64,000 nucleotides of DNA. It comes from Gryganskiella cystojenkinii (Eukaryota > Mortierellomycota > Mortierellomycetes > Mortierellales > Mortierellaceae). A model generated the notes under the pieces. It saw only the letters and a list, made by a program, of their open reading frames with translations, had not been told where the DNA came from and made no database searches. The position numbers were made by a program, and so were the translations under genes. Where the stretch lies: NCBI GenBank assembly GCA_015852425.1, contig JAAAIG010000007.1, positions 9,541 through 73,540 of the forward strand. The letters are read 5' to 3'. Shown here piece after piece: positions 10,914 to 21,104 of this stretch (the stretch's first letter is position 1; each line of letters opens with the position of its first letter).

Positions 10914-13570
10914 CGTGTCACGACCAACACATGTCAGCCCAAATGGCCAAGCCATTGGACTGGGATCGAGCTGGCGACCAAGCTCATCCTTACCCGTCCA
11001 ATTCCTTCCCCAAGCTCTTGTCTCTTTTGTTTCCTGTGCTGATGTTGTTTTTATTCTTGTTGAAAGTTAAGGCAATTGGATCGCCTTTACCGCAACAACA
11101 ACAACAACGTGGCCAGCCAGACAATATATTCCAATTGAATAAAAATGCATTCTAAAAGTGAGCAGCACACACTAAAATTCTCAGTTCTTTGACCGAGATG
11201 CTGTGTGAACTCAACAGTTGGATCGATTTCGTTGAGCTAATCGGCAATCTGTTCTTCGTAACCTGTGGACAATTATTCAGGTCGCCGATTGAGAAAGTGT
11301 GAAAGGAATTTATTGTGGCATAGTTCGAGATCCCAGCGTTCATGTCCATGGAATGATTGCTGCCTGGAAAAAGGATTTCTTGGCTTGCATTTTTTTTTTA
11401 GCAATGCCCCAATTCTCGGCGAGAACCCATGTGGGATTGTTTTTTGAGCCGTTTTGAACCACTGCCTCGCCTCCCCCCACCTTTCTCCCCAGATCTTCCT
11501 CTTTCCCTGTGCTCAGCCATCTTTGGAAAATCATAGTTAATGCACTGCAGCAAACGGAAAGCACATGCACACGTCCCACGGAGAGACGAATATTATTGAG
11601 CAACTCTTGGCCATTTTGTGTAAACAGAAAAAAGTGATCCCCTGACTGTCTAAGCACAAGTTGAATCTCCTTAACCCACCTTACTGTACGAAAGGGTGCA
11701 AAAAGTGTGACTTTGGAGTGCAGGATTGCCGCGTTGGATTGTTTGTTTTCATTTCGCCTTTGAACAGCACTTGGACTAATTACTAGTTTACTCGAAAGAG
11801 TTGGCGATTGATAATCAGAATAGCCCTTCGAGCTACAAACTGCCATCTCCTTCATGATCACAACTGTAACGCCGACCGTTCTTGAATCTAACTCCCACAG
11901 TCTCTGTGTTCCTCCAACCCCACTTCCTCACCATGTGTTCCCTATTGACGTTCACAACAACCTCTTCAAACATGGTTACGCGATGGCGGTTCTAGTACGC
12001 CTACCTTCTTCCAAATTGCCATCGCGGAGGGCAACCTTCATCAATTCGCTCTATGAACGCAAGGATATTAGTGGTTTACGATTGTCCGCGCCTTCCACCA
12101 AGAGGTGACGAGCAGGATGAACCCTCATTCCAGAATTTTCAAGTGGAGATATTCTTCCTTGCTTATAGACACTGAATTCTGAAAGAGGAAGAAACAAGGA
12201 AAATATCCCGCTCTGTCCAACTCGGCGAAAACTTAAAAACTATTTTTTTTGGGGAAAGAACAAAAAAAGATCGGACGACGCACTAACACGATTTTTTTCT
12301 CCACACTTCCTACATGCACTCGAGTATAAAGAATCACAGAGTCTCGTTCGATATCAAAGAAGGATGGTGTGCTAGGTCCATTTTTCATTACGAGAGAGGG
12401 GTCATCGTATCGTATTTCCTTGCCCTTAACCGTTCTTGTTTTTTTCAGCCTCCACACTTTTTCCCTCCTGTTCTCCACGTTCTCAACGGCGTGGCGGATG
12501 ACACATGCCTCTGTTTTTTTCAACTTTGAAAGGAGATGCTACCTGTGCAAGAGATCAAAAGACGAAAACGAAACAAAACAAAGCTAAACAACAAGCACAG
12601 AGCTGTATTGCTCAGCGGAAATCATTCGATTTTCACTTTGATGTTGATTTATTTACTCGAAAAAAATAAGGTATTGTGACTTCAACCTTGGTGCCATGTC
12701 TTCAGACACTAAAACAGGACATCATACTGATGGCGGTACTGTGAGAATATGTTGACGTGAAGAAGGAGAGTATGGTTTCCTTCAATTCCTACCAGGTGCA
12801 GGAGACATCCCACTCTTCCTTTGATGTCTTGGAATATGCTAAAAAATAACGCACATCAAATCTAATAGGTACGAACGTGTGTACATTTCCATTCACTTTA
12901 GGACGCGCTCAAGCGCGGCATTCGAAGTGACAAAATGCCTTCAACTCAAAGCTTGTCGACTAACAACGGTGCTTTATTGCCAGGCGTTCCCCGAAAAGTA
13001 CACTACCGAACGATAGAGGATTTTCTTGGGGCAGGCAAAGACATTATTAATTTTAATTTCGATTATAAAAGGTGAACAAAAAAACACAAACTCCTTTCTC
13101 GTCTTCCCTTCGTCTACCTCATCTTACGCTATCACAGTATTGATTCTTTACCGTTATTGAATTGGCATCCCCTCATGATCCTCAGGATTATCCCCCTCTT
13201 CCATTGCAGACTCCCCACGCAAAGTACTATGACCAAGACCACAACGATAAAGAGCGGGTCTCGAACCCTTTATTCCTCTTTTTTCGGAACTTGGCGAAAA
13301 ACAACACAAATTACAAGTTAGTGTTTTCAACCGTGCTCGTGACTCAGGTGCTCGACCGAGGACGAGAGAATTGAAGAACGCCGCAACACAGACGATTGCT
13401 ATTTTCCATATCTGATCCTGAAGTTCATCTCTACGATCAGACATTTCTTTTCTTGTTTTTTTTTCTCGCTCGTTTGCTCTCCCCCTATCTCCCTCTCTCT
13501 GGTCCTTGATATTTCCCGTGCTTTGTCTATATTTGAACGATAATTCGTCCTTTGAAACCTTTCTACAGTT
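10449..13570. other. Long stretch without a recognisable gene
   Basis: The first 450 bases are the promoter and leader of the CENP-B-type gene and contain a GA microsatellite. Beyond that I see only short open frames. The longest is 173 codons on the minus strand (11340-11861), with no motif I recognise and no splice context that extends it. Homopolymer A and T runs are frequent. The stretch is probably intergenic, possibly very old decayed sequence. Confidence 0.5.
10882..10910. repeat. (AG)n microsatellite
   Basis: An uninterrupted AG dinucleotide run of 29 bases upstream of the CENP-B-type gene, reading CT on that gene's strand, as in pyrimidine-rich fungal leaders. Confidence 0.95.
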
Positions 13571-13579
13571 CTCCTACAC

Positions 13580-14240
13580 CTTTATGTCTAGCCTGCGATC
13601 AAAAACGAAGACGTGTCCAAGCTTATGACAATCTGTCGACGATTGGATTCTTTCGTGGTCGACAAATGTGATATTCTGAACAAACGAGTAGAAGATCGGC
13701 AAGAAGAAGAATATGGCTACAGCAATGACGAAGATGAAGACGAAGAGGAAGAACAGCAAGAGGAGGAACAGGAGGCGAACGAGCACGAACAGTCCTCGAG
13801 TCGAGAACCACGCTCGGCGATATCGGCGCTCAAGACTCTGTATCTCCGAAAGAACGCCAACCTCGGCCTCGCAACGGCATTGCGATGGGTATCTCGTTGC
13901 CCATACCTACAATAGCTTCATTAGCAAATTAACCAGCACCGCAAGGATAACTCCACGCCGGATTTTTTCTCTGCTCAGTCATTGTCGTAGGTTGTTCCGG
14001 TTAATGATAATATGGCACAAGTTCCGGGAAGTGACTCTGGCCCAGTTTCTCAAGAACTGTTCTCATCTGACCGAGATCACGATTCGAGGCGAACGCATGA
14101 ACTACAAGACCTTTGATGTACTCAAGCCTCGCTTCGGACAACTTTGGGAACTGAACCTGTTTGAGTCCACGGATATGAAGAATTGGTTGTGGTGTGATCC
14201 TATCCGGATGCCCCAACCGAACCGAGTTTGCAGGTAGACT
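13580..14240 (+). pseudogene. Decayed F-box/LRR-like gene
   Basis: The frame starting near 13613 reads through an acidic region into ALKTLYLRKNANLGLATAL then RWVSRCPYLQ. This is typical of the LRR part of fungal F-box proteins. It is then cut by two close in-frame TAG codons (near 13914 and 13923). The LRR-like sequence resumes in another frame from about 14000 (FREVTLAQFLKNCSHLTEIT, then FDVLKPRFGQLWELNLFEST) and stops at 14235. A splice could in principle skip the stops, but the break falls inside conserved-looking sequence, so decay is more likely. No F-box N-terminus could be assigned upstream. Confidence 0.5.
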
Positions 14241-14269
14241 AGTCGAGGTCGATCCTGCGGGTCCCAATG

Positions 14270-14700
14270 ACAGTAACGTGAAAAATAACAACAATAACAA
14301 TAACATGAACAGAATCCCTACACCTGTATAACAACAACAATATGAACCACAACAACGGTCCAACAGTTTCCCCGGTAACGGACCCAACCACAACAACAAT
14401 TTCCAGAACAACAACAACAGCAGTATATGTAATCGCTTGAACCACAACAACAACATGAACAACAAAAACCGGAACAACAACTTTAACAGTGCGCCGAGCA
14501 GTTTCGGTAGCAACAAGCCAACAGCCAACAACAGCCAAGGCGGGTGGTCCCTCCAGTTTCCAGGGTAACAGAAACAATAACAACATGAGTAAAACAAGTC
14601 ACCCAACAATAACAACAACTGCAACTGCAACAACAGCAACAACTTGAGTACTGATGCCGCACCCGCTCAGGCAAGTCAACTACTCCCTTGGTGGAAGCCT
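14270..14700 (+). pseudogene. Frameshifted Asn/Gln-rich coding relic
   Basis: AAC/CAA-rich sequence that reads as Asn-rich protein in one frame (NNNNNNNMNR), then after a stop as GNGPNHNNNFQNNNN and SSFGSNKPTANNSQGGWSLQ, then after further stops as NNNNNCNCNNSNNLSTD and PWWKPPLNEQNELFPW. The non-repetitive segments between Asn runs look coding, but stops and frame changes interrupt every 20-80 codons. An AATAAA-like site follows near 14803. I take it as the tail of a dead gene rather than a plain microsatellite. Confidence 0.45.
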
Positions 14701-15282
14701 CCCTTGAACGAACAGAACGAGCTGTTCCCTTGGCCCACTGTCTTTCTCCAAACGTGTTATCGCCTTCCAACAGTAACCTAAACTTCCCTGGCTTCTATAT
14801 ATTCAATAAAACAAAAGACGCATTCCTTTAGTTGCAGAGTCCAATACAATTCTGAACCACGCGACCCCGCTCACCGCCATCCCCGTGAGATTGTGGCGAG
14901 GAGTGAAAGGGACACAAAGATAAGGAATTTTCGATAGAGGAGGGTTCCACTTGGGCGCCAAACTGTAACGCACAACTGAATTCTCGACTTTGCTTAGGAT
15001 TCGCACAGCGCAATAGGTCAAAGGCATTCTTGGAGGGCGAGCAAACGGTGCGTTTGAGCCCATCAGAGCATTTTTTCCTCTGCTTGATCAACGTGTTGGC
15101 GCTTGCAGCTTTCTCTTTTGCTCTCAATCGTTATCATGCTCTCTTTACCTCTCTGCTTCTTCATCTCGCCTCACTTTAACCTCGGCGCTTCTTTTCCTCT
15201 CTTTTCCGTTTCTTTCTTTCTCCTCTTTCATTCTTCCTTCCCGTTCCATCACTCCTCTTGTCCACGACCTCGAAGCAAAAAA

Positions 15283-16692
15283 ATGGACTCTTCTGAGGTC
15301 AGATTGGCCATTGGACCTTTCTTCTGTCGAGCCGACCTTGCAGCCTGCGTCCAGGTCTGCAGAGCCTGGCATGATTCTTTTATCGGCTTGATCTACTTTC
15401 ACATTGACATCCCATCAAATCCGTACCCAACACCAGCCGGAGTTCAATACCATGGTCACTTGATCCAGTCTCTGTCGTTGACGCTTTGCAATCCTGCTCC
15501 GCTCACGCTCACGCCACTCCTTGAACAAATTTTGGTTACAGTTCGTAACCTCAAGTCGCTTACCTTGACCTTCAAGGACCGTGGGGCCCATGAAACACTT
15601 TGGCTCGAGCCCGAAGAAGACGAATGGGGAAACAAGATCGAAGTAGGCACTGCAACGACAACAACAGACGAAAGCGGGATTGATAGCGCGGCGGTACCAG
15701 ACGCAAGCACCGGACTCAAACAGATCCTGATCAACAATCCCGATCTCCGTCGACTCGAAATCTCACACTTGACCACACCCACGAACCTTGCACACAAGTA
15801 CGATGAAATACAAATGCCGCTCCAACTCGAGGACCTTCAATACGCGTCCACCACCAGTCTGGTATCCTGGACACTTTCAGATTGTTTGGCCTTGTTTCCA
15901 CTATTGGACTCCATCAAGTACATAATCGCTCGGACGGACAGCAGCAACGGTACTAGTGGCGGTATCGGGAACCTCTCCGACATTGTCGCCCTCACAGAGG
16001 AAGAGCGAGACCGACGACTGCTCTCGAAACTGGCCCTCAAAAACCTTCCACTCTCCACTCGAGAACTCTCCACGCTCCTGAACAGCTACCCGAGACTCAT
16101 CGAACTCTCCCTCGGCGGGCCCCGACAAGGTATCATGCAGGTCACCATGGATGAGCACCTCTTTCATACCCTCAGTACCCATCCCCGGTTCCCGTACCTG
16201 ACCTCGCTGGATTTACATGACTGTCACCGTTACCAGGGTTGGATGACCCAAGAGATCCTCTCCTCTTGCTCGAGATTAACCTTCCTGGCCATTGCGACTC
16301 TGGCAGTCGATGATTTGTTCACGGCCATGCCTGGAGGCGATGACATCTTTTGGCACTGGTCTTGTACCTCAGTATTGAAACGCCTAAGGGTCAGGACCCT
16401 CATGCTCTCTTCTTCGGACCGAGCTCGAAACAACCGAATGATGGATCAACTGGAGTCCCTGAAAAAGTTGGAAGAGATTGAGATCCGAAAGATGGCTCGA
16501 CAGACCAGTCAGCAGTCTTGGACACTTCGAAGCGAAGATCCCAATGATAGGTTAACAAAGCTCTGCTATATTGGTAAATATACGGACAGGGCTTCCTTGG
16601 CTCGAGATGCGACCCTATGGTGGACGGTCGATGTCTGGCCAAAATTGCGTCGGTTCGTCTATGTCGGCAGGGCCGAGGCGGATGATGATTAG
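15283..16692 (+). CDS. F-box/LRR-like protein
   Basis: A single-exon gene of 469 aa. The start at 15283 (MDSSEVRLAIGPFF) is chosen over an in-frame ATG at 15103, because the extra residues translate a pyrimidine-rich leader and the F-box-like segment begins directly after 15283. Residues about 5-40 (IGPFFCRADLAACVQVCRAWHDSF) resemble a degenerate F-box, which in SCF ubiquitin ligases binds Skp1. The remainder has irregular leucine-rich repeats (LKSLTLTFKD, LRRLEISHL, YPRLIELSLGGP, LTSLDLHDCHRYQGWMTQEI, CSRLTFLAI) that would select substrates. It is the only intact member among several decayed relatives within 5 kb. AATAAA lies at 16895. The substrate is unknown. Confidence 0.7.
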   Translation: MDSSEVRLAIGPFFCRADLAACVQVCRAWHDSFIGLIYFHIDIPSNPYPTPAGVQYHGHLIQSLSLTLCNPAPLTLTPLLEQILVTVRNLKSLTLTFKDRGAHETLWLEPEEDEWGNKIEVGTATTTTDESGIDSAAVPDASTGLKQILINNPDLRRLEISHLTTPTNLAHKYDEIQMPLQLEDLQYASTTSLVSWTLSDCLALFPLLDSIKYIIARTDSSNGTSGGIGNLSDIVALTEEERDRRLLSKLALKNLPLSTRELSTLLNSYPRLIELSLGGPRQGIMQVTMDEHLFHTLSTHPRFPYLTSLDLHDCHRYQGWMTQEILSSCSRLTFLAIATLAVDDLFTAMPGGDDIFWHWSCTSVLKRLRVRTLMLSSSDRARNNRMMDQLESLKKLEEIEIRKMARQTSQQSWTLRSEDPNDRLTKLCYIGKYTDRASLARDATLWWTVDVWPKLRRFVYVGRAEADDD

Positions 16693-17139
16693 CTCACAGG
16701 AATGAATGACTGGAACATCGTAGATTACCAGGAAGAGTCCTGTAGCCAGGAAAGAAATATAGAAGATCTCAAAAGACAGAAAAAAAAGAAGAAAGAAAAA
16801 ATAAATAAATACATAATGATAATAACCCAAAGAGACACATGTCTTCTATATGCCTGTAGTATCTTGTTTTCCAATCTCTTTTTCTTCAGTCAACAATAAA
16901 AAAACATATCCTTAGTACCAACTCCTGTTCAGACCTGCTCCTCTACCTACGTTCATTCATACGGAGATGGACGAGAGGTGAGGGGAGCAAGCGAGGATGT
17001 TCGAAGGCAAAGAGGACAAAGAGTTCAAGGTGGTAAAAGGTGTGCATTCAAGGTACTAGGTAAGGAATCAAATCGGGATGGGATCAAGGGTCTATTTATG
17101 CTATCACTTAGGGACGGGTCAAGTTTCTGCGAAGAAATA

Positions 17140-17640
17140 CGGAGAAATGTGGGGATGCCACCCGACTGGGAAGGTGTCTTGATTGATTTTTTTGCCTTAT
17201 TGCCACCATGGCAGAGCGGCGAGTTACTTGTGTCCGCAAGTTGCCGAATCTGGAAAGTCGCAGTCTCTCTTGTCATCGTTCCACTCAAGGTTTTGTGGAC
17301 AGGGTTTAACCTCGGGAGTGCCGGTTCGATTGTCTGCGTTCACTATGTAACGAATAAATATGTTGCAATCGACATTGTTCTGATAAAGCAGTCCTTTGCA
17401 CCTATGCCTTTCTCTGGACAGACAAAGATGTCGCGCTTTTGTTCCTGCTCTATGGCTCGCACTTGAACGTAAAGTAGGAACATTAGCGACGAGTAGGAAA
17501 TACTGTGAAGTGGTCTCATTTCGTGGATTAAGTGATCAAGTAAAAGATATTTTCACAAATAATGGATTTTTTTACATAACTTTACGCTGCCGCGAGAAAG
17601 GAGGACATGGCACAGAGACTTGATGGGCAAGGGCATCTGT
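17140..17640 (+). pseudogene. Probable F-box gene remnant
   Basis: The reading frame at 17152-17300 gives PPDWEGVLIDFFALLPPWQS then GELLVSASCRIWKVAVS, close in pattern to the F-box start of fungal F-box/LRR proteins. Farther on, a different frame gives VALLFLLYGSHLNV and GNTVKWSHFVD with four stop codons between segments. This matches the order expected for a family member that has lost its frame. The identification is by pattern only. Confidence 0.35.
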
Positions 17641-17865
17641 CAAGCTATGCTTAAAGCATCACTTTTATATTCATTCTCCCTCCAAACAAAAATATCTCAC
17701 TCCCATATCTACCAAGCACCATGCCAGTAAGTGCTTCCGTGTTGTTACTCACTTAAGGGTCATTTGTGCATCTGGCATCATCGTTCTGTGGTCTGCTTTT
17801 ACTTTATTAGATGATCTACAGAGACACCAGAGACAACACCATGGAAGCAGCAAGGGATGTGGAAG

Positions 17866-18087
17866 TCAATGGCAGGAAAAAGGAGGGGACAACAGAAAGT
17901 CAAGGCTCTCCAGTCGACGAAAATGACGCTTCAAATCCTCAAAGGCCATGGTTCCAAGAGGCTGATCGACCAGGGCGAGTTCCGTCAAAGTAGAACAGTG
18001 ATCGAGGATGTCAGACAGGCCCTTGTCGTTCAGATCCGCTATCAAGAGATGTAAGTGAGCTAATCTTTGACACTGGTCTAGTAACAT
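17866..18087 (-). pseudogene. LRR fragment of an F-box-type protein, antisense to neighbours
   Basis: A 73-codon open frame encodes CQRLAHLHLLIADLNDKGLS, DILDHCSTLTELALVDQPLG and FEDLKRHFRRLESLDF, typical of LRR blocks in this family. No F-box, start context or further exon is visible on either side, so it is an isolated fragment left by duplication or deletion. Confidence 0.45.
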
Positions 18088-18281
18088 ACAGTCGGTGTCG
18101 CTGGGTTCGATCGTAAGCCCTTTTCAATGACTTTCGATGGTCCCAACTAGACTTATACAACAGCAATATAAAAAAAAATTCACAACGGCTGCAAAATTGC
18201 AATAGGCGTGAATGCGGACTGCACTGGTGTTTTAATTTTTTTTCAATTCATTCCATTCAAACATACATTCCTTTCAAGACC

Positions 18282-18551
18282 ATGGACGCTCCCGACATTC
18301 GGCACCATGTCGGCCAGTTCCTCGACAAAAAATCAGCTCCTGCCTGCATTTCCGTCTCCAAGGACTGGTTCGAGTCCTTGCAACCGTTCGTCTACCAAAA
18401 GGTCAAACCCCAGTTCACAACAGGACGACGACGAGACGGCTCTATCAAGATGCCGACCCTCCTGAGCCTCCAAATGTATGGATGCGATAATGCACTACAT
18501 GTACATAGTTGTCCCTTTCATGGCAAGTACGATATCCGATTGTTTGAGTGA
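18282..18551 (+). pseudogene. Truncated F-box N-terminus
   Basis: The frame opens with MDAPDIRHHVGQFLDKKSA then PACISVSKDWFESLQPFVYQ, a good F-box. It continues to LLSLQMYGCDNALHVHSCPF and stops at 18551. Only about 89 aa remain of a family that is normally 450-600 aa. No continuing LRR frame follows. It may still be transcribed as a stand-alone F-box, but loss of the substrate-binding part suggests a pseudogene. Confidence 0.5.
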
Positions 18552-18624
18552 AGAAAAAAATCACCCCAAGCAGGGCTAAGACGCTGTGGTTCAAACGGCG
18601 CTAGGAACAGAAAAAAAAAAAAAA

Positions 18625-18636
18625 AAAATTGGTGGC
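18625..18636. promoter_or_regulatory. AAAATTGGTGGC motif (reverse of GCCACCAATTTT)
   Basis: Same motif as at 1193, here in reverse and at the end of a run of A. No intact gene starts within 250 bp, which fits a promoter left behind in a decayed region. Confidence 0.25.
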
Positions 18637-18840
18637 ACACGGGACGAACGAGGAACATCTAAGCCACAAGAGAGAGGCTGTCAATAAAAATGGACCCCTT
18701 CCCGCCATTTTTTCTTGTTTGTCAAACAAATCTCCTTTCCTTTGCATTCTACTCTGTTTTTTGTATTTTACCTCTTTTTCTCTACTTTTTCACTGCATGT
18801 TGTACAATAGCTTTTTCATATAATTTACGTCTTTTGAGCC

Positions 18841-18910
18841 ACCATCACTTACCTCAGCACAAGCCGTATCACAAAACCATCACTTATCTCAGCACAAGCC
18901 CTATCACAAA
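18841..18910. repeat. Two tandem 35-bp repeats
   Basis: Units 18841-18875 and 18876-18910 (each starting ACCATCACTTA) differ at two positions. They lie in the gene-poor region upstream of the ribonucleotide reductase gene. Confidence 0.85.
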
Positions 18911-19502
18911 TTGTTTTATTGAAAGTGCCCACACACACCAGACAAACGTCTCGTCAGAACATAATAGGTACGAATAGCCACTTCCTGGTGCCGACGATGA
19001 CTTTTCCTTCCCTACACCTCTGTGCCTGTAGCCAAGCACTCCATCTTCTCTTTTGTCAGGACATTATTGATATTCACAGACACAACGACTGCACAAAAGA
19101 GGGAGACTGTCTGCACCTGATAAGCCTTCCAACTGAGACATTGTTGGGCAGTGTCGATTGACGGCAGATGTCAGTTTCCTTTTTCGGAATGATTGCTTGC
19201 TATTCCATAAAAAAAAAAAACGCGTCCCTTCTCTGTCCCACTATTATTTTTTCTTGTTCGATCCAAGCCATTTGCAAAGAACGCGTCCGAAGAAAAAGGG
19301 CAAACAAAAATAAGACGAGTGAGCACTTGTTCTGACCCTCTTCTCTTCTTTTTTCTTTCTTTCCTTCCTTCCTCCAGTCCTCCTCTCTTCCCTCGCCCTC
19401 TTGCTGAGTAACCCCTTTCCTACAAAAAAAACCTCTATACTATCATTCCTCCCCGCTTTACCGCCTAATACCAACCATACACATAATACATATATACACA
19501 AG

Positions 19503-20742
19503 ATGACCGCGCCATCAAACGAACCCCAACAGTCAAAGTCCCATGAGGCTGATCTCCAGATTGCTGCCGGTCTCGCCTCGAAATTGAACGAGATGAAGTT
19601 CGCCGAACAAGATGAGCCCCTCTTGCGTCCCAACCCCCGTCGGTTTGTTCTCTTCCCCATCAAGTTCCATGAAGTCTGGCAAATGTACAAGAAGGCCGAG
19701 GCCTCGTTCTGGACCGCAGAGGAGGTCGATCTCTCCAAGGACATGCACGATTGGGAGAACAAGCTCTCGGAGGATGAACGCTACTTCATCTCGCACATCC
19801 TTGCCTTCTTTGCCGCGAGTGATGGCATTGTCAACGAAAACTTGCTAGAGCGTTTCTCGAATGAGGTCCAGATCCCTGAGGCGAGATGCTTTTATGGATT
19901 CCAGATCATGATTGAGAATGTCCACTCCGAGATGTACTCACTCCTCATCGATACCTATGTCAAGGAGCCTAGCCAGCGCGACCACCTCTTTGATGCCATT
20001 GACACCAGTAAGTTTTGTTATTCTGTTTGTTTTGTTTTCTTTAATGCTGTTGCTGCAATTATTGTCACGACATGGCTCTCTCTCTAAAATGGTTTTTGCT
20101 TATGTCACTCGAACCAGTCGATTCTAAACTCTCTCACTTTTTATCTCTCAAATAATAGTTCCATGCATTCGCAAGAAGGCTGCCTGGGCCATGAAGTGGA
20201 TCTCGGACTCCAACTCGACTTTTGCTGAGCGTCTCGTCGCCTTTGCCGCTGTCGAGGGTATCTTCTTTTCTGGATCATTCGCCTCAATCTTTTGGCTTAA
20301 GAAGCGTGGTCTCATGCCCGGTTTGACCTTCTCGAACGAGTTGATCTCCCGTGATGAGGGTCTCCACACCGATTTCGCCTGTTTGTTGTTCTCGCTCTTG
20401 AGAACCCGCCCCGACAAGGCACGTGTTCAGGCCATCATTGTCGAGGCCGTTGCGATCGAACAGGAGTTCTTGACCGATGCCCTTCCCGTCATGCTGATTG
20501 GCATGAACGCCACGTTGATGAAACAGTACATTGAGTTTGTCGCCGATCGTCTCTTGGTCGCGCTCGGTAACGACAAGTACTTCAAAGTCGAGAATCCCTT
20601 TGATTTCATGGACTTGATCTCGCTCCAGGGCAAGACTAACTTTTTCGAGAAGCGTGTCTCGGATTACCAAAAGGCCGGTGTCATGTCCGGCACTGCTGCT
20701 GACAAGACAAACAACAGCTTTACGCTCGATGCTGATTTTTAA
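19503..20742 (+). CDS. RNR2: Ribonucleoside-diphosphate reductase small subunit (R2)
   Basis: Provides the di-iron tyrosyl radical used by the large subunit to reduce ribonucleoside diphosphates to dNDPs. Exons 19503-20007 and 20159-20742 (phase-1 intron, GTAAGT and AATAG) give 362 aa. Visible ligands by motif: Asp107 ([11 protein letters not shown]), Glu138 and His141 ([12 protein letters not shown]), the Glu of VEGIFFSG, and Glu and His of RDEGLHTDF. Tyr145 in HSEMY is the radical tyrosine. The C-terminus ends FTLDADF, the conserved tail that docks on the large subunit. Expression is expected to be S-phase and damage regulated, but I see no named operator. AATAAA is at 20915-20920. Very secure. 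Confidence 0.96.
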
Positions 20743-21104
20743 AGCTTCATCGACCCCTCTTTTCTTCCCTCCCATTGTGTTTTGCTTCATTCCCATCTGT
20801 ACACTAATAACCCACACTCTTTCAAAATGACATTTTCCTCTCAGAGGAGTGCTTTACTCTCTTGCACACACTTTTCGCCTTCAGTATTATATCCCCTTGT
20901 TTCTCTGACAAGCCAATAAAACGCCGTTTTCGCTAGTACCCATACCTCTCGTCATGTCTCATTGAATTTCGATGTGTTGATGAAAAAGATGGCGTCTTAT
21001 TATTGTGTTTTGCTGCGCCAGTAGGATGAAATATAAGACTGCCCAGCCAAGAGTGCAAAAGACAGAAGGGTAAATAATCGTTTGAACGCCGAATAAAAGC
21101 ACCT

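Noticed and set aside
11340..11861. 173-codon minus-strand open frame
   Set aside because: No recognisable domain, start context or splice partner. Its composition does not distinguish it from chance in this gene-poor region.
16978..17466. 162-codon plus-strand frame as an intact gene
   Set aside because: Only a short F-box-like segment is convincing. The remainder is not leucine-rich, and family-like sequence continues in another frame with stops, so I list it as a remnant instead.
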